Source: Allokutzneria oryzae
GTDB taxonomy: Bacteria > Actinomycetota > Actinomycetes > Mycobacteriales > Pseudonocardiaceae
DNA length: 64,000 bases
Reading direction: 5' to 3'
NCBI RefSeq assembly: GCF_042429765.1
Contig: NZ_JBHLZU010000017.1
Location: 6,031 to 70,030, forward strand
Part shown: piece after piece, positions 1 to 9,232 of the stretch
Layout of the letters: each line of letters begins with the position of its first letter
Position numbering within the stretch: position 1 is the first letter of the stretch
Notes under the pieces: generated by a model
The model's input: the letters and a program-made list of their open reading frames with translations, nothing else
What the model was told of the DNA's origin: nothing
Databases searched by the model: none
Position numbers and translations under genes: made by a program

Positions 1-3000
1 GTCGTCGTCGGTGAAGCGCCCACCGTCGTCGCTCCCGAGCCCGTGAGGTCCAGCACTCCTGCGGTGATCACCCTCAGCGCGCGCAACGCGACCGCGCTGG
101 GGCAGCTCGCCGAGCGCGTCGCGGACCGGCTTGAGCGCGAACCCGTTGACCCGGAACGACTTGCGGCCTACCTGGCGCTGCGCCGCGCGCACCACGGCCA
201 CCGCATCGCCGTGATCGGCAGTGACACCAAGGAGATCGTGGACGCGCTGCGCGCCCGCGCCACCGAGGAGACCACTGCCGGTGGCGCTCGCGGCAAGATC
301 GCCTTCCTGTACAACGGCCAGGGGCCGCAGTGGTACGCGATGGGACGGAGGCTGCTGGAGACGAGCCCGGTCTACCGCGAGAAGATCCTGGAATGCGACC
401 GGCTCGCCCAGAAGTACCTCGGCTGGTCGATCTACGAAGCCCTGACCGCGGACGAGGCCTCCTCGCGGGTGAACGAGACGCAGTGCCTGCAGCCCACGAT
501 GTTCGCGCTCCAGGTCGCCCTGACCGAGCTGTGGAAGTCGTGGGGTGTCGTCCCGGACGCCGTGCTCGGGCACAGCATGGGCGAGATCGCCGCCGCGCAC
601 GTCAGCGGCGCGCTGGACCTGGACACCGCGTTGCGGGTGATCTGCCACCGTTCCCGCATCCAGGAGAACGCCGACCCCACCGGCGGCATGATGTTCGTCG
701 CGCTCGGCAAGGACGAGGCGCTCGAACTGTGCGAGCGCCACCCCGGCGAGCTCTGGCTCTCCGCCGAGAACAGCCCGCGCGCCAGCACGCTGTCGGGCCG
801 CATCCCCGTGCTGGAGGCCCTCGTCGCCGAGCTCGGCGAGCGCGGTGTGTTCGCGCGCGTGCTCAAGGTCAACTGCGCCTGCCACAGCCAGGACATGGAC
901 CCGCTGCGCGAGGAGCTTCTGTCCACTTTGGATGGAATTGCCTGCGGACCCGCCACGATTCCGATGTACTCCACGGTCCTCGGCGCGCGGATCGACGGGA
1001 CGGAGCTCGGCACCGACTACTGGTGGCGCAACTTCCGGCAGCCGGTCCTGTTCGAGCCCGGCATCCGCGCGCTGGTTGCCGACGGCGTGGACACGTTCGT
1101 CGAGCTGAGCCCGCACCCGGTGCTGGCCAACTCCCTCAAGGAGATCACCGAGGACGCGGTGGTCCTCGCGTCGCTGGTGCGCAAGAAGGACGACTGGTCC
1201 ACCTTCCTCGGCGCGTTCGCCGACCTCTACACCGCGGGCCACGACATCGACTGGACGCGGCGGCACGCGGCGGCGGGCGCGGTGGACCTGCCGACCAACC
1301 CGTGGGTTCGCGAGTCGTACTGGAACGAGAGCGAGGTGTCGCTGCGCTACCGCGCGGGCGGCCAGGAGCACCCGATGCTCAAGCGGGTGGACTCGGTCCG
1401 CCCGACCTGGGAGATCCGCTGGGACGACTACCGGCTCACCTGGGTGAAGGAGCACGACGTCTTCGGCTCGGTGATCGTGCCGGGAGCGTCCTATGTGGAG
1501 GCCGCGCTCGTCGCGGCGCGCGAGCTCACCGGTGAGACCTGCGGCCTGGACTACGTCGCCTTCGAGCGCGCCTGCGTCCTGGACGAGGACGACCCGCAGC
1601 TGAGCCGGATCGAGCTGAACCCCGACGACGGCACCTTCCAGGTGCACCACCGCTCCGTGCGCGGCTCGACGTGGGTTCGCGCGGTGCACGGCCGGTTCCA
1701 CCGCGATCCGTCCTCTGTGGACTCCGGACGCGTGTTCGACCTCGCCGAGATCCGGTCCCGGTGCCTGCGGACCTTCTCCGCGACCGACGTGTACGGAGTG
1801 CTGCGGGACAACGGGTACCGCTACGGCCCGACGTTCTGCGGCATCGACCGGCTCCAGGTGGCACCGAGCGAGTCGTTGGCGCGCATCGTGGTTCCCCGCG
1901 TCCTGCGCCGCTCACTTGCCGGGTACCTGTTCCACCCGGCGGTGCTCGACGCCTGCTTCCAGAGCGGGATCCTGCATCCGGTCGACGACAAGTTCGCCGA
2001 GCTGCTGCCGTACACCTACCTGCCCACGTCGGTCGGTTCGGTGCGGCTGCACGGTGACCTCTCGCGCGCCGCGTACTGCCACACCCTGGCCCGCAAGCAC
2101 GACGTGAACGGGCTCTCCGTCGACATCCACGTGCTCGACGAGAACGGCAAGCTGCTCGCGGAGTACGTGCGGCTCGAAGGAAAGGTGCTGCGTCAGGGCG
2201 GTTCCGACGGCGAGGACCGGATCGACGACCACCTCTACCGCCTCGCGTGGCAGGTCGATCGCGAGGCTCGCGGGGCCGGTCAACCGCTCGCCAGCGCGAT
2301 CACGGTGGCCCCCACCGAGATCGCCCCGGAGCTGTCGGAGGAGGCCGCCGCGTCGGCGGTCCGGCTCGCGCGGCACGCCTACGCCACCGACTACCAGCGG
2401 GACCTGAAGGAGCTCTGCGCCGCTTACGTGGTCAACTGCCTGGTGGAGTTCGGAGTCGGCGAGGAGTTCGGCGTCGATGACCTCCCCGGCCTGCAACCAC
2501 GGTTCCGGCAGGCGATGACCGGGTATCTGCGGTTCCTGGCCGAGGACGGCGTCCTGAGCCGGGAAGGCGACCGGTTCCGCGGTGACCAGATGTCCACTTC
2601 GGACATTGAGGCGCTGTGGTCGCGGGTCTTCACCCGGCATCCGTCCGCGGCGTGGGAGCTGTTGCTCCTGCGCAAGACCGGAACGCGCTTGCACGAGGTG
2701 CTGACCGGCGCGGCCGACCCGTTGGAGCTGTTGTTCCCGGCGGGATCCCAGGACGAGACCGAGCCGATCTACCAGAGCTCCCCGGTCGCGCGGCTCTACA
2801 ACCTGGTCGTGAAGCGCGCGCTGGAGCGCTTCGTCGCCTCCACCGACCCGCGGCGAACGCTGCGGGTGCTCGAAGTCGGTGGCGGCACCGGTGGCCTGAC
2901 CGTGAACGTGCTCGGTGTGCTGCCGCCCGAGCGCACGGAGTACGTGTTCACCGACGTCTCGGCCGCGTTCGCGCAGGCGGCGACGGAGCGCTTCGCCGAC

Positions 3001-6000
3001 TACGGCTTCGTCACCGCGCGCACGCTCGACCTGGAACGTGATCTCGAAGAGCAGGGGATCAAGCCCGGCTCGTTCGACATCGTGCTCGCCTCCGACGTGG
3101 TGCACGCGACCAGCGACCTGAAGAGGACGTTGTTCCACCTCCAGGACGCGCTCGCCCCCGGCGGTGTGCTCGGGTTGATCGAGGCGATGCCGGGCAACCG
3201 GCAGCTGGACCTCACCTTCGGTCTCACCACGGGATGGTGGGCGTTCCGCGACCTGGCTCTCCGCAAGGACGGGCCGCTGCTGGACGCCGACGCGTGGCAG
3301 GAGGTGCTGCGCTCCTCGGGCTACACCGACGTCGTGGCGATCGGCGACCCCGGCCACACCGGAGCCGGAGCGCAGGCGGTGCTGCTCGCCCGCACACCGG
3401 TGTCCGAAATGGACGGTGGTGTCGTCGAGAGCTACGTGATCGGTGACCTCAGCGAGTGGTTGGTCGTCGCCGAACCCGGTGACCCGCTCGGGGCCGAGCT
3501 GGCCGACCGGATCAACGGTGGCGGTGGCCGCGCGATCCTCGCCGCGCCCGGCGACGACGTGCCACTGTCCACTCCGGTCGGTGTCGTCAAGATCGTCCCG
3601 AACGGCGGGGCGGACGCGGTCGCCGCCGGTGCTCAAGCCGGCCAGGAGGTCGCCGAGCTCCTTCAGGCACTGGAGAAGCACGAGTTCGAGACCTGGCCGC
3701 GGCTGTTCGTGCTGACTCGTGGCGCGCAGGCGGTGCGGTCCGGTCCGGTCGAGCTCGGCGGCTCGTTCGTGTGGGGCCTGGGCACCGTTGCCGGACTGGA
3801 GTACCCGCAGGCCCGCTGCACGATGATCGACCTCGCCGCCGAGCCGGAGCACGGCGAGATCGAAGCGGTGTGGAACGAGCTGATGGCCCCGGACACCGAG
3901 CGGGAGGTCGCGCTGCGGGCGGGAACGCGCTTCGTCCGGCGGCTGCTCTCGTTGCCGCCACAGGAGGTCAGCGAACCGGTCCGCGCCACCGACCTGCCGG
4001 ACGACGTGGGTTACGCGCTCGAACTCGGTTCTCCCGGAGCGCTCGACGAGCTGAACTTCGTCGCGGTGCGACGTGAAGCGCCCGGCCCCGGCCAGGTCGA
4101 GATCGAGGTCGTCGCGGCCGGGCTGAACTTCCTGGACCTGATGACCGCGCTCGACCAGGTGCCCGCGTTGGACACCGCGCGCTCGTACCGCTTCGGCGCG
4201 GAGTGCGCGGGCGTGGTGACCCGCGTCGGCGCCGGAGTCGGTGACCTCGGCGTCGGCGACGCGGTGATCGCGGTGAGCAGCACGCAGCTCGCGATCGCCT
4301 CGCACGTCACGCTCGACGCGGTGAACGTGGTCGGCAAGCCCGACTCGATCGGTTTCGAGGAAGCGGCCTCGACGCCGATCGTGTTCCTCACCGCGTGGTA
4401 CGCGCTGGAGCGGCTGGCCAGGATCCGTGCGGGGGAGCGGGTGCTGATCCACTCCGCGACCGGTGGCACCGGCCTTGCCGCGATCCAGATCGCGCGGCGC
4501 GCGGGCGCGGAGGTCTTCGCGACCGCCGGGACGCCGGAGAAGCGCGCGTTGCTGCGCTCGCTGGGCGTCGAGCACGTGATGGACTCGCGCTCGCTGGACT
4601 TCGTCGCCGAGATCCGGCGGGTCACCGGTGGCGCCGGGGTCGACGTCGTGCTGAACTCGCTGACCGGTGAGGCCGCGACCCGCAGCCTCGACTGCCTCGC
4701 GCCGTACGGGCGGTTCGTGGAGATCGGCAAGCGCGACCTGCTCGACGACCGCCGCCTCGGGCTGCGGCCGTTCCTGCGCAACCTCGCCTACCTCAGCTTC
4801 GACCTGCGCCAGCTCATCGTGGACCGGCCAGGCGAGGTGCGCGACGAGCTGGCGCGGCTGGCCGGGCTCTTCGCCACCGGCGAGCTGACCCCGTTGCCGC
4901 ACCGGGTCTTCCACGCCCGCCAGGCCGAGGCCGCGTTCCGGCAGATGGCCGCGGCCCGGCACATCGGCAAGCTGGTCATCGCCATGGACGAGCGGGACCT
5001 GCCGGTCGTGGGCCTGCCGAAGCCGCGGCCGGAGACCGGTGGCGGGACCTGGCTGATCACCGGTGGACTCGGCGGTCTCGGGCTGGCGATGGCCGACGCG
5101 CTCGCCGAGTCCGGGGTCGAACACCTCGTGCTGCTCGGACGTTCCGGCGCGAGCGGCCCGGAGTCGAAGGGCCGCGTCGACGCGTTGCGCGCTCGCGGCG
5201 TCGAGGTCGTCGTGGAGTCCGCCGACGTCGGCTCGCGGGAGGAGCTGGCCGGTGTGCTCGACCGGATCGCCCGCGACCTGCCGCCGCTGGCCGGTGTGCT
5301 GCACTGCGCGATGGTGCTCGACGACGCCCTGCTCAGCGATCTGGACCGGGAGCGGCTGGACCGCGTCGTCGGACCGAAGGCGCTGGGCGCGTGGCACCTG
5401 CACGAGCTGACCGCGCACCTGCCGCTGCGGGCGTTCGTGCTGTTCTCCTCGGCGGCTGCCATGATCGGCAACCGGGGCCAGGCCAACTACGCCGCGGCCA
5501 ACATGTTCCTCGACCACCTTGCGGAGTTCCGTGTGGCACAAGGACTTCCGGGCCTCGCGGTGAACTGGGGCGCGGTCTCCGACGCCGGGTACGTCGCCCG
5601 GCACTCCGATGTCGCGAGGGTGGTGGCGTCCACCGGTATGCGGGACTTCACCGCTCGCGAGGCGTACCGCGCGCTGAGCCTGCTGTGGGTCGGCACCCGC
5701 GCCAACGCCGGTGTGCTGCCGATGGACTGGCCGAGGTTCTTCCAGCAGCACGGGTTCGACGGCGACGAGCAGCCGCGCTACGCCGAGCTGTACGACCTGC
5801 ACGGCTCCGCCGCGGCCGACCAGGGCGGTGGTGGCTCGCTGCGGCAGCGGCTGCGGACGCAGCTCGGTGAGGCGCGTGGCGTGCTGCTGCGCGAGGTGCT
5901 GCGGGCGCGGGTGGCCACGGTGCTCGGCATGCCGCTCGGCGACCTCGACGAGGGCAAGCCGCTGATGGACTACCTCGACTCGCTGCTCGCGGTGGAGATC

Positions 6001-6135
6001 AGCTCGTGGCTCGAACGCGAGCTCGGCGCCAAGGTGACGATCATGGAACTGATGAAGGGCCCGAGCGTGGCGCAGCTCGCGGAGCAGCTGCTCCAGCGGA
6101 TGCCGGACTCGGCCGAGACAGAGGTCGCGGGGTAG
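1..6135 (+). CDS. Highly reducing type I polyketide synthase, 3' part (AT-DH-MT-ER-KR-ACP), partial
   Basis: The frame is open from base 1 with no ketosynthase visible, so the gene starts upstream of the window. Domains in order: acyltransferase (GQGPQW near 316, GHSMGE with Ser codon at 574, CACH at 874-885 where standard ATs show HAFH or YASH); dehydratase (His codon at 1453 in HxxxGxxxxP, Asp at 1948 in LDACFQ); C-methyltransferase with SAM motif EVGGGTGG near 2875; enoylreductase (GLNFLDLM near 4120, nucleotide-binding SATGGTG near 4453); ketoreductase (TGGLGGLG near 5059, Ser in FSSAA, Tyr codon 5488 in NYAAAN, LDD motif); and an ACP with phosphopantetheine Ser at 5980 (LDSLLAVE). The order matches fungal-style highly reducing synthases. 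There is no thioesterase; an alpha/beta hydrolase follows 8 bases later. Malonyl extension with SAM methylation is inferred from the MT domain. The product is unknown. Confidence 0.95.
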   Translation, partial: VVVGEAPTVVAPEPVRSSTPAVITLSARNATALGQLAERVADRLEREPVDPERLAAYLALRRAHHGHRIAVIGSDTKEIVDALRARATEETTAGGARGKIAFLYNGQGPQWYAMGRRLLETSPVYREKILECDRLAQKYLGWSIYEALTADEASSRVNETQCLQPTMFALQVALTELWKSWGVVPDAVLGHSMGEIAAAHVSGALDLDTALRVICHRSRIQENADPTGGMMFVALGKDEALELCERHPGELWLSAENSPRASTLSGRIPVLEALVAELGERGVFARVLKVNCACHSQDMDPLREELLSTLDGIACGPATIPMYSTVLGARIDGTELGTDYWWRNFRQPVLFEPGIRALVADGVDTFVELSPHPVLANSLKEITEDAVVLASLVRKKDDWSTFLGAFADLYTAGHDIDWTRRHAAAGAVDLPTNPWVRESYWNESEVSLRYRAGGQEHPMLKRVDSVRPTWEIRWDDYRLTWVKEHDVFGSVIVPGASYVEAALVAARELTGETCGLDYVAFERACVLDEDDPQLSRIELNPDDGTFQVHHRSVRGSTWVRAVHGRFHRDPSSVDSGRVFDLAEIRSRCLRTFSATDVYGVLRDNGYRYGPTFCGIDRLQVAPSESLARIVVPRVLRRSLAGYLFHPAVLDACFQSGILHPVDDKFAELLPYTYLPTSVGSVRLHGDLSRAAYCHTLARKHDVNGLSVDIHVLDENGKLLAEYVRLEGKVLRQGGSDGEDRIDDHLYRLAWQVDREARGAGQPLASAITVAPTEIAPELSEEAAASAVRLARHAYATDYQRDLKELCAAYVVNCLVEFGVGEEFGVDDLPGLQPRFRQAMTGYLRFLAEDGVLSREGDRFRGDQMSTSDIEALWSRVFTRHPSAAWELLLLRKTGTRLHEVLTGAADPLELLFPAGSQDETEPIYQSSPVARLYNLVVKRALERFVASTDPRRTLRVLEVGGGTGGLTVNVLGVLPPERTEYVFTDVSAAFAQAATERFADYGFVTARTLDLERDLEEQGIKPGSFDIVLASDVVHATSDLKRTLFHLQDALAPGGVLGLIEAMPGNRQLDLTFGLTTGWWAFRDLALRKDGPLLDADAWQEVLRSSGYTDVVAIGDPGHTGAGAQAVLLARTPVSEMDGGVVESYVIGDLSEWLVVAEPGDPLGAELADRINGGGGRAILAAPGDDVPLSTPVGVVKIVPNGGADAVAAGAQAGQEVAELLQALEKHEFETWPRLFVLTRGAQAVRSGPVELGGSFVWGLGTVAGLEYPQARCTMIDLAAEPEHGEIEAVWNELMAPDTEREVALRAGTRFVRRLLSLPPQEVSEPVRATDLPDDVGYALELGSPGALDELNFVAVRREAPGPGQVEIEVVAAGLNFLDLMTALDQVPALDTARSYRFGAECAGVVTRVGAGVGDLGVGDAVIAVSSTQLAIASHVTLDAVNVVGKPDSIGFEEAASTPIVFLTAWYALERLARIRAGERVLIHSATGGTGLAAIQIARRAGAEVFATAGTPEKRALLRSLGVEHVMDSRSLDFVAEIRRVTGGAGVDVVLNSLTGEAATRSLDCLAPYGRFVEIGKRDLLDDRRLGLRPFLRNLAYLSFDLRQLIVDRPGEVRDELARLAGLFATGELTPLPHRVFHARQAEAAFRQMAAARHIGKLVIAMDERDLPVVGLPKPRPETGGGTWLITGGLGGLGLAMADALAESGVEHLVLLGRSGASGPESKGRVDALRARGVEVVVESADVGSREELAGVLDRIARDLPPLAGVLHCAMVLDDALLSDLDRERLDRVVGPKALGAWHLHELTAHLPLRAFVLFSSAAAMIGNRGQANYAAANMFLDHLAEFRVAQGLPGLAVNWGAVSDAGYVARHSDVARVVASTGMRDFTAREAYRALSLLWVGTRANAGVLPMDWPRFFQQHGFDGDEQPRYAELYDLHGSAAADQGGGGSLRQRLRTQLGEARGVLLREVLRARVATVLGMPLGDLDEGKPLMDYLDSLLAVEISSWLERELGAKVTIMELMKGPSVAQLAEQLLQRMPDSAETEVAG

Positions 6136-6143
6136 TCGGACAG

Positions 6144-6983
6144 GTGGAGGAGATCGAGGTCGAGCTGCCCCGTGCGGGGATCACCCTGCGGGGCAGGCGG
6201 TCCGGCCGACCGGGCGGTCTGCCGGTGCTGTGCCTGCACGGGTGGCTCGACAACTGCGCCAGCTTCACCCCGCTGTCCGAGCGGGTCGAGGGCCTTGACC
6301 TGTTCGCGTTCGACCTGCCGGGGCACGGCCTCTCGGACCCGATCCCCGGCCCGACCTGCCAGTACCTGGACTACGTCGCGTGCGTGCTCGAACTCGCGCG
6401 GGTGCTGGGGTGGGACCGGTTCCAGCTGGTCGGGCACTCGCTCGGCGGCGCGCTCTCCGCGCTGATCGCGGGCGCCCGGCCAGAGCTGGTCGAGCGGCTG
6501 GTCCTGCTCGACGCGATCGGTCCGCTGTCGGCCGATCCGGTCCTCGGCCGCGACAGCGTGACCCGCTACCTCAACGCCTACCTGGCCGACGAACCCGCGC
6601 CGGTGTACCGGAGCAGGTCACAGGCGTTGAAGGCGCGGATGCAGCTCGCCGACATCCTGCTCGACACCGCGGACCGGTTGCTGGAGCGCGATCTCCGGCA
6701 GGTGCCCGGCGGGTTCTCCTGGCGCAGCGACGTCCGCCTGCGCTACCCGTTCACCCTCACCTTCTCCGAGGAGCAGGTCCGGTCCTACCTCGCCAACATC
6801 ACCGCGCCGGTGCTGTTCGTCGGGGCGGAGCGGACCGCGCTCAAGGAGGACTACTACGAGGGCCGGTTCGCCGCCGTTCCCCGGCTCCGGCGGGTGACGC
6901 TGGCGGGCGGGCACCACCTGCACATGGAGAACCCGGACCCGGTCGCCGAGGCGGTGCGCGACTTCCTCACCGAAGTTCCCTGA
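6144..6983 (+). CDS. Alpha/beta hydrolase, possible trans-acting release enzyme of the PKS
   Basis: This is a 279-residue alpha/beta hydrolase fold protein. It shows an oxyanion HGW motif early, the nucleophile elbow GHSLGG (about residue 98) and a late GGHHLHME segment carrying the catalytic His. GTG 6144 was chosen because it lies 8 bases after the PKS stop and gives a normal N-terminus; the same frame runs back inside the PKS gene but that part is shadow. The tight spacing puts it in one transcript with the PKS, which lacks a thioesterase. Release or hydrolysis of the polyketide is therefore a reasonable inference, not shown. It resembles general hydrolases of the haloalkane dehalogenase or MhpC type as much as any dedicated thioesterase. 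Confidence 0.85.
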   Translation: MEEIEVELPRAGITLRGRRSGRPGGLPVLCLHGWLDNCASFTPLSERVEGLDLFAFDLPGHGLSDPIPGPTCQYLDYVACVLELARVLGWDRFQLVGHSLGGALSALIAGARPELVERLVLLDAIGPLSADPVLGRDSVTRYLNAYLADEPAPVYRSRSQALKARMQLADILLDTADRLLERDLRQVPGGFSWRSDVRLRYPFTLTFSEEQVRSYLANITAPVLFVGAERTALKEDYYEGRFAAVPRLRRVTLAGGHHLHMENPDPVAEAVRDFLTEVP

Positions 6984-7014
6984 GGTTCCCGTCTGGCGGG
7001 TGTCCGTCCCGGGT

Positions 7015-7058
7015 GGTCCTCTTCGTCGTGAGGGTGGAACCACACCACGAGGAGGACC
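7015..7058 (+). promoter_or_regulatory. Hairpin sequestering the ribosome binding site of the DGPF gene
   Basis: Bases 7015-7030 and 7043-7058 are inverted repeats of 16 bases: 14 Watson-Crick pairs, one G-U and one mismatch, with a 12-base loop. The right arm contains GAGGAGG (7049-7055), the Shine-Dalgarno sequence of the GTG start at 7060. In RNA this stem would hide the ribosome binding site of the whole DGPF-sigma-VOC operon. As DNA it could also be an operator. Seen directly; the function is inferred. Confidence 0.6.
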
Positions 7059-7059
7059 G

Positions 7060-7383
7060 GTGCACTACATGCTGATGATCTGCGGGGACGAGTCGGCCGC
7101 CGAGCACGCCAACGACGGCTGCGGCGGCTGGTCGGAGGAGATGCGGGCCAGGGGCGTGCTGCGCGGCGGCGGTGGGCTGCGCCCGCCGAACGACGCCACC
7201 ACCGTGCGGGTGCGCGACGAGCAGCTGCTGCTCTCCGACGGGCCCTTCGCCGAGACCAAGGAGCAGATCGGCGGGTTCTGCCTGATCGAGTGCGCCGACC
7301 TGGACGAGGCCATCGAGATCGCGTCGAAGCACCCAGCCGCGACCTACGGCACGATCGAGATCCGGCCGATGTACGTGCCGTGA
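7060..7383 (+). CDS. DGPF/YCII-family protein, partner of ECF42 sigma factor
   Basis: This 107-residue protein of the YCII superfamily carries the family hallmark SDGPFAETKEQ in the middle and a ferredoxin-like alpha/beta pattern. GTG 7060 was chosen because GAGGAGG ends 4 bases before it. Its stop overlaps the sigma factor start by 4 bases (GTGA), so the two are translationally coupled. DGPF proteins are the usual genomic neighbours of ECF42 sigma factors; their biochemical role is unknown. The upstream hairpin may control its translation. Confidence 0.9.
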   Translation: MHYMLMICGDESAAEHANDGCGGWSEEMRARGVLRGGGGLRPPNDATTVRVRDEQLLLSDGPFAETKEQIGGFCLIECADLDEAIEIASKHPAATYGTIEIRPMYVP

Positions 7384-8615
7384 CCGCCGAGGTCAACGAC
7401 GCCGTCGCCCAGGCGTTCCGCGACGAGTGGGGTCAGGTCGTCGCCACCCTGATCCGCATCACCGGCGACTGGGACCTGGCCGAGGAGTGCGCCCAGGACG
7501 CTTTCGCGCTCGCACTGCGGACCTGGCCGCGTGACGGCGTGCCCACGAAGCCGGGCGCCTGGCTGACCACGGCCGCGCGCAACCGGGCGACCGACCGGCT
7601 GCGTCGCGCGGCCGTCGGCGCCGCCAAACTGCGGGAGGTCGCCGCGATGACCCACGAGCCGACGGTCGAGGCCGACGAGATCCCGGACGACCGGCTCCGG
7701 CTGATGTTCACCTGCTGCCACCCCGCCCTGGCCCCGGAGGCGCGGGTCGCGCTCACGCTGCGCACCCTGGCCGGGCTGAGCACGGCGGAGATCGCCAGGG
7801 CGTTCCTGGTCGGCGAGCAGACCATGTCCAAGCGCCTGACCAGGGCGAAGCAGAAGATCAAGAACGCCGGCATCCCGTACCGGGTCCCACCGGCGCACCT
7901 GTTGCCGGAGCGCACCCCCGCCGTGCTGGCCGTGCTGTACCTGCTGTTCAACGAGGGCTACTCGGCGACGGCGGGCGCGGAGCTGGTGCGCCGCACCCTC
8001 GCGGCGGAGGCCATCCGCCTGGCGCGGGTGCTGGTGCGGCTGATGCCCGACGAGCCGGAGGCGGTGGGGCTGCTCGCGCTGATGCTGCTGCACGACGCCC
8101 GCCGCGAGACCCGCTTGTCCGCCAGCGGCGAGCTGGTCACGTTGGCGGAGCAGGACCGCGGCCGCTGGGACGCCGCCGCGATCGGCGAAGGCGTCGCGCT
8201 GCTCGACGGAGCCCTGCGCCGCGGCCGTGCCGGCCCGTACCAGGTGCAGGCCGCGATCGCCGCATGCCACGCCACCGCGGCGTCGGCCGAGGACACGGAC
8301 TGGCCGCAGATCGCCGCGCTGTACGGCCGGCTCGCCCGGCTGACGCCGTCGCCGGTGGTGGAGCTCAACCGCGCGGTGGCGGTGGGCATGGCCGACGGCC
8401 CCGCCGCAGGGCTGCGCCTGGTGGAGGCGCTGCGGGAGTCCGGAGCGCTGGCCGGGTACCACCTGCTGCCCGCGACCAGGGCCGACCTGCTGCGCCGCCT
8501 GCACCGCGACGCCGAAGCGGCCGCGGCCTACCGCGAGGCGCTGGAGCTCGCGACGACGGACACCGAACGCCGCTACCTCGCGAAGCGGCTCGACGACGTG
8601 GAGGGACATCGATGA
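7380..8615 (+). CDS. ECF42-type RNA polymerase sigma factor with C-terminal extension
   Basis: The protein has 411 residues against about 180 for a classical ECF factor. Region sigma2 is at about 10-75 (DWDLAEECAQDAF, then PGAWLTTAARNRATD). Region sigma4 is at about 100-165 (LAGLSTAEIARAFLVGEQTMSKRLTRAK). A roughly 230-residue helical extension with TPR-like character follows, including LYLLFNEGYSAT, a signature of this class. Such factors lack an anti-sigma gene, and the extension is thought to control activity. Start GTG 7380 overlaps the DGPF stop; the stop at 8615 overlaps the next ATG. It presumably directs RNA polymerase to a small regulon including DGPF genes; the signal is unknown. 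Confidence 0.93.
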   Translation: MTAEVNDAVAQAFRDEWGQVVATLIRITGDWDLAEECAQDAFALALRTWPRDGVPTKPGAWLTTAARNRATDRLRRAAVGAAKLREVAAMTHEPTVEADEIPDDRLRLMFTCCHPALAPEARVALTLRTLAGLSTAEIARAFLVGEQTMSKRLTRAKQKIKNAGIPYRVPPAHLLPERTPAVLAVLYLLFNEGYSATAGAELVRRTLAAEAIRLARVLVRLMPDEPEAVGLLALMLLHDARRETRLSASGELVTLAEQDRGRWDAAAIGEGVALLDGALRRGRAGPYQVQAAIAACHATAASAEDTDWPQIAALYGRLARLTPSPVVELNRAVAVGMADGPAAGLRLVEALRESGALAGYHLLPATRADLLRRLHRDAEAAAAYREALELATTDTERRYLAKRLDDVEGHR

Positions 8616-9031
8616 AGGAGTACCGCGTGATCACCACCCCGGTCGTGGTCGCGCTGCCGATCGAGGACCGCAGGAGGTCCTTCGACTTCTACCGCGCGCT
8701 CGGCTTCGAGCCCCTCGGTGAACCGGCGGAAGACGGCGTGCCGGAGCCGCTCCAGTTCGCGCTGAACGACGGCTTCCGCCTGATGCTGGTCCCCACCGGC
8801 GGCTTCGGCTGGGTGATCGGTGGCCGCGCCGTGGCTCCGCGAGAGTCCAGCGAGTGCGTCTTCAGCCTGGCCGCCGCGACCGGCGACGAGGTCAACGAGA
8901 TCGTCGACCGCGCCCGCCGGGCAGGAGCGCACGTCGTCACTGAGCCCGGTCAGCAGCCGTGGGGCTACGTCGGCGTTTTCACCGACCCCGACGGCCACGC
9001 CTGGATGGTCACCTCAGCGCCCCCGCCCTGA
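8612..9031 (+). CDS. VOC/glyoxalase-family protein
   Basis: This 139-residue protein has the paired beta-alpha-beta-beta-beta modules of the vicinal oxygen chelate fold. Module one contains LPIEDRRRSFDFYRALGF; module two ends with GVFTDPDGHAWMV. It starts in a 4-base overlap (ATGA) with the sigma factor and ends the operon. Members range from glyoxalases to antibiotic-binding proteins; the substrate cannot be read from the sequence. The position suggests a role in the same stress response as the DGPF protein. Confidence 0.85.
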   Translation: MKEYRVITTPVVVALPIEDRRRSFDFYRALGFEPLGEPAEDGVPEPLQFALNDGFRLMLVPTGGFGWVIGGRAVAPRESSECVFSLAAATGDEVNEIVDRARRAGAHVVTEPGQQPWGYVGVFTDPDGHAWMVTSAPPP

Positions 9032-9041
9032 CCTTCCGCCC

Positions 9042-9120
9042 CCCTCTGGTTCGCGTTTTGTAGGCATATTGCGAATTGAGAGCGCTCTCTACCGCATTAA
9101 GCCTACAAAACGCGCAAATC
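9042..9120 (-). repeat. Dispersed palindromic repeat, copy 1 (reverse orientation)
   Basis: Inverted arms from 9052 and to 9114 share 19 of 21 bases (GCGTTTTGTAGGC is perfect in both) around a central GAGAGCGCTCTC. The outer flank ccctctggttcg at 9042-9053 is the reverse complement of the flank seen beside the other four copies. It lies between the convergent VOC and monooxygenase genes. It has no U-run, so it is not a classical intrinsic terminator, though it could still stop transcription from both sides. Confidence 0.8.
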
Positions 9121-9232
9121 CGACAACGTCAGCCCATGGGGAGCGGCACGACGACGGGTCAGTTCGCCAGTGGTGGTTCTCGGGGGAGTCGAAACGGGAA
9201 AAACGGATAATTCGCGGCGTGCGGGACTTTGC

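Noticed and set aside
1912..5802. Very long minus-strand open frame opposite the PKS
   Set aside because: Antisense shadow typical of GC-rich DNA; composition is Arg/His/Val-rich with no domain, and the plus strand has clear PKS motifs throughout.
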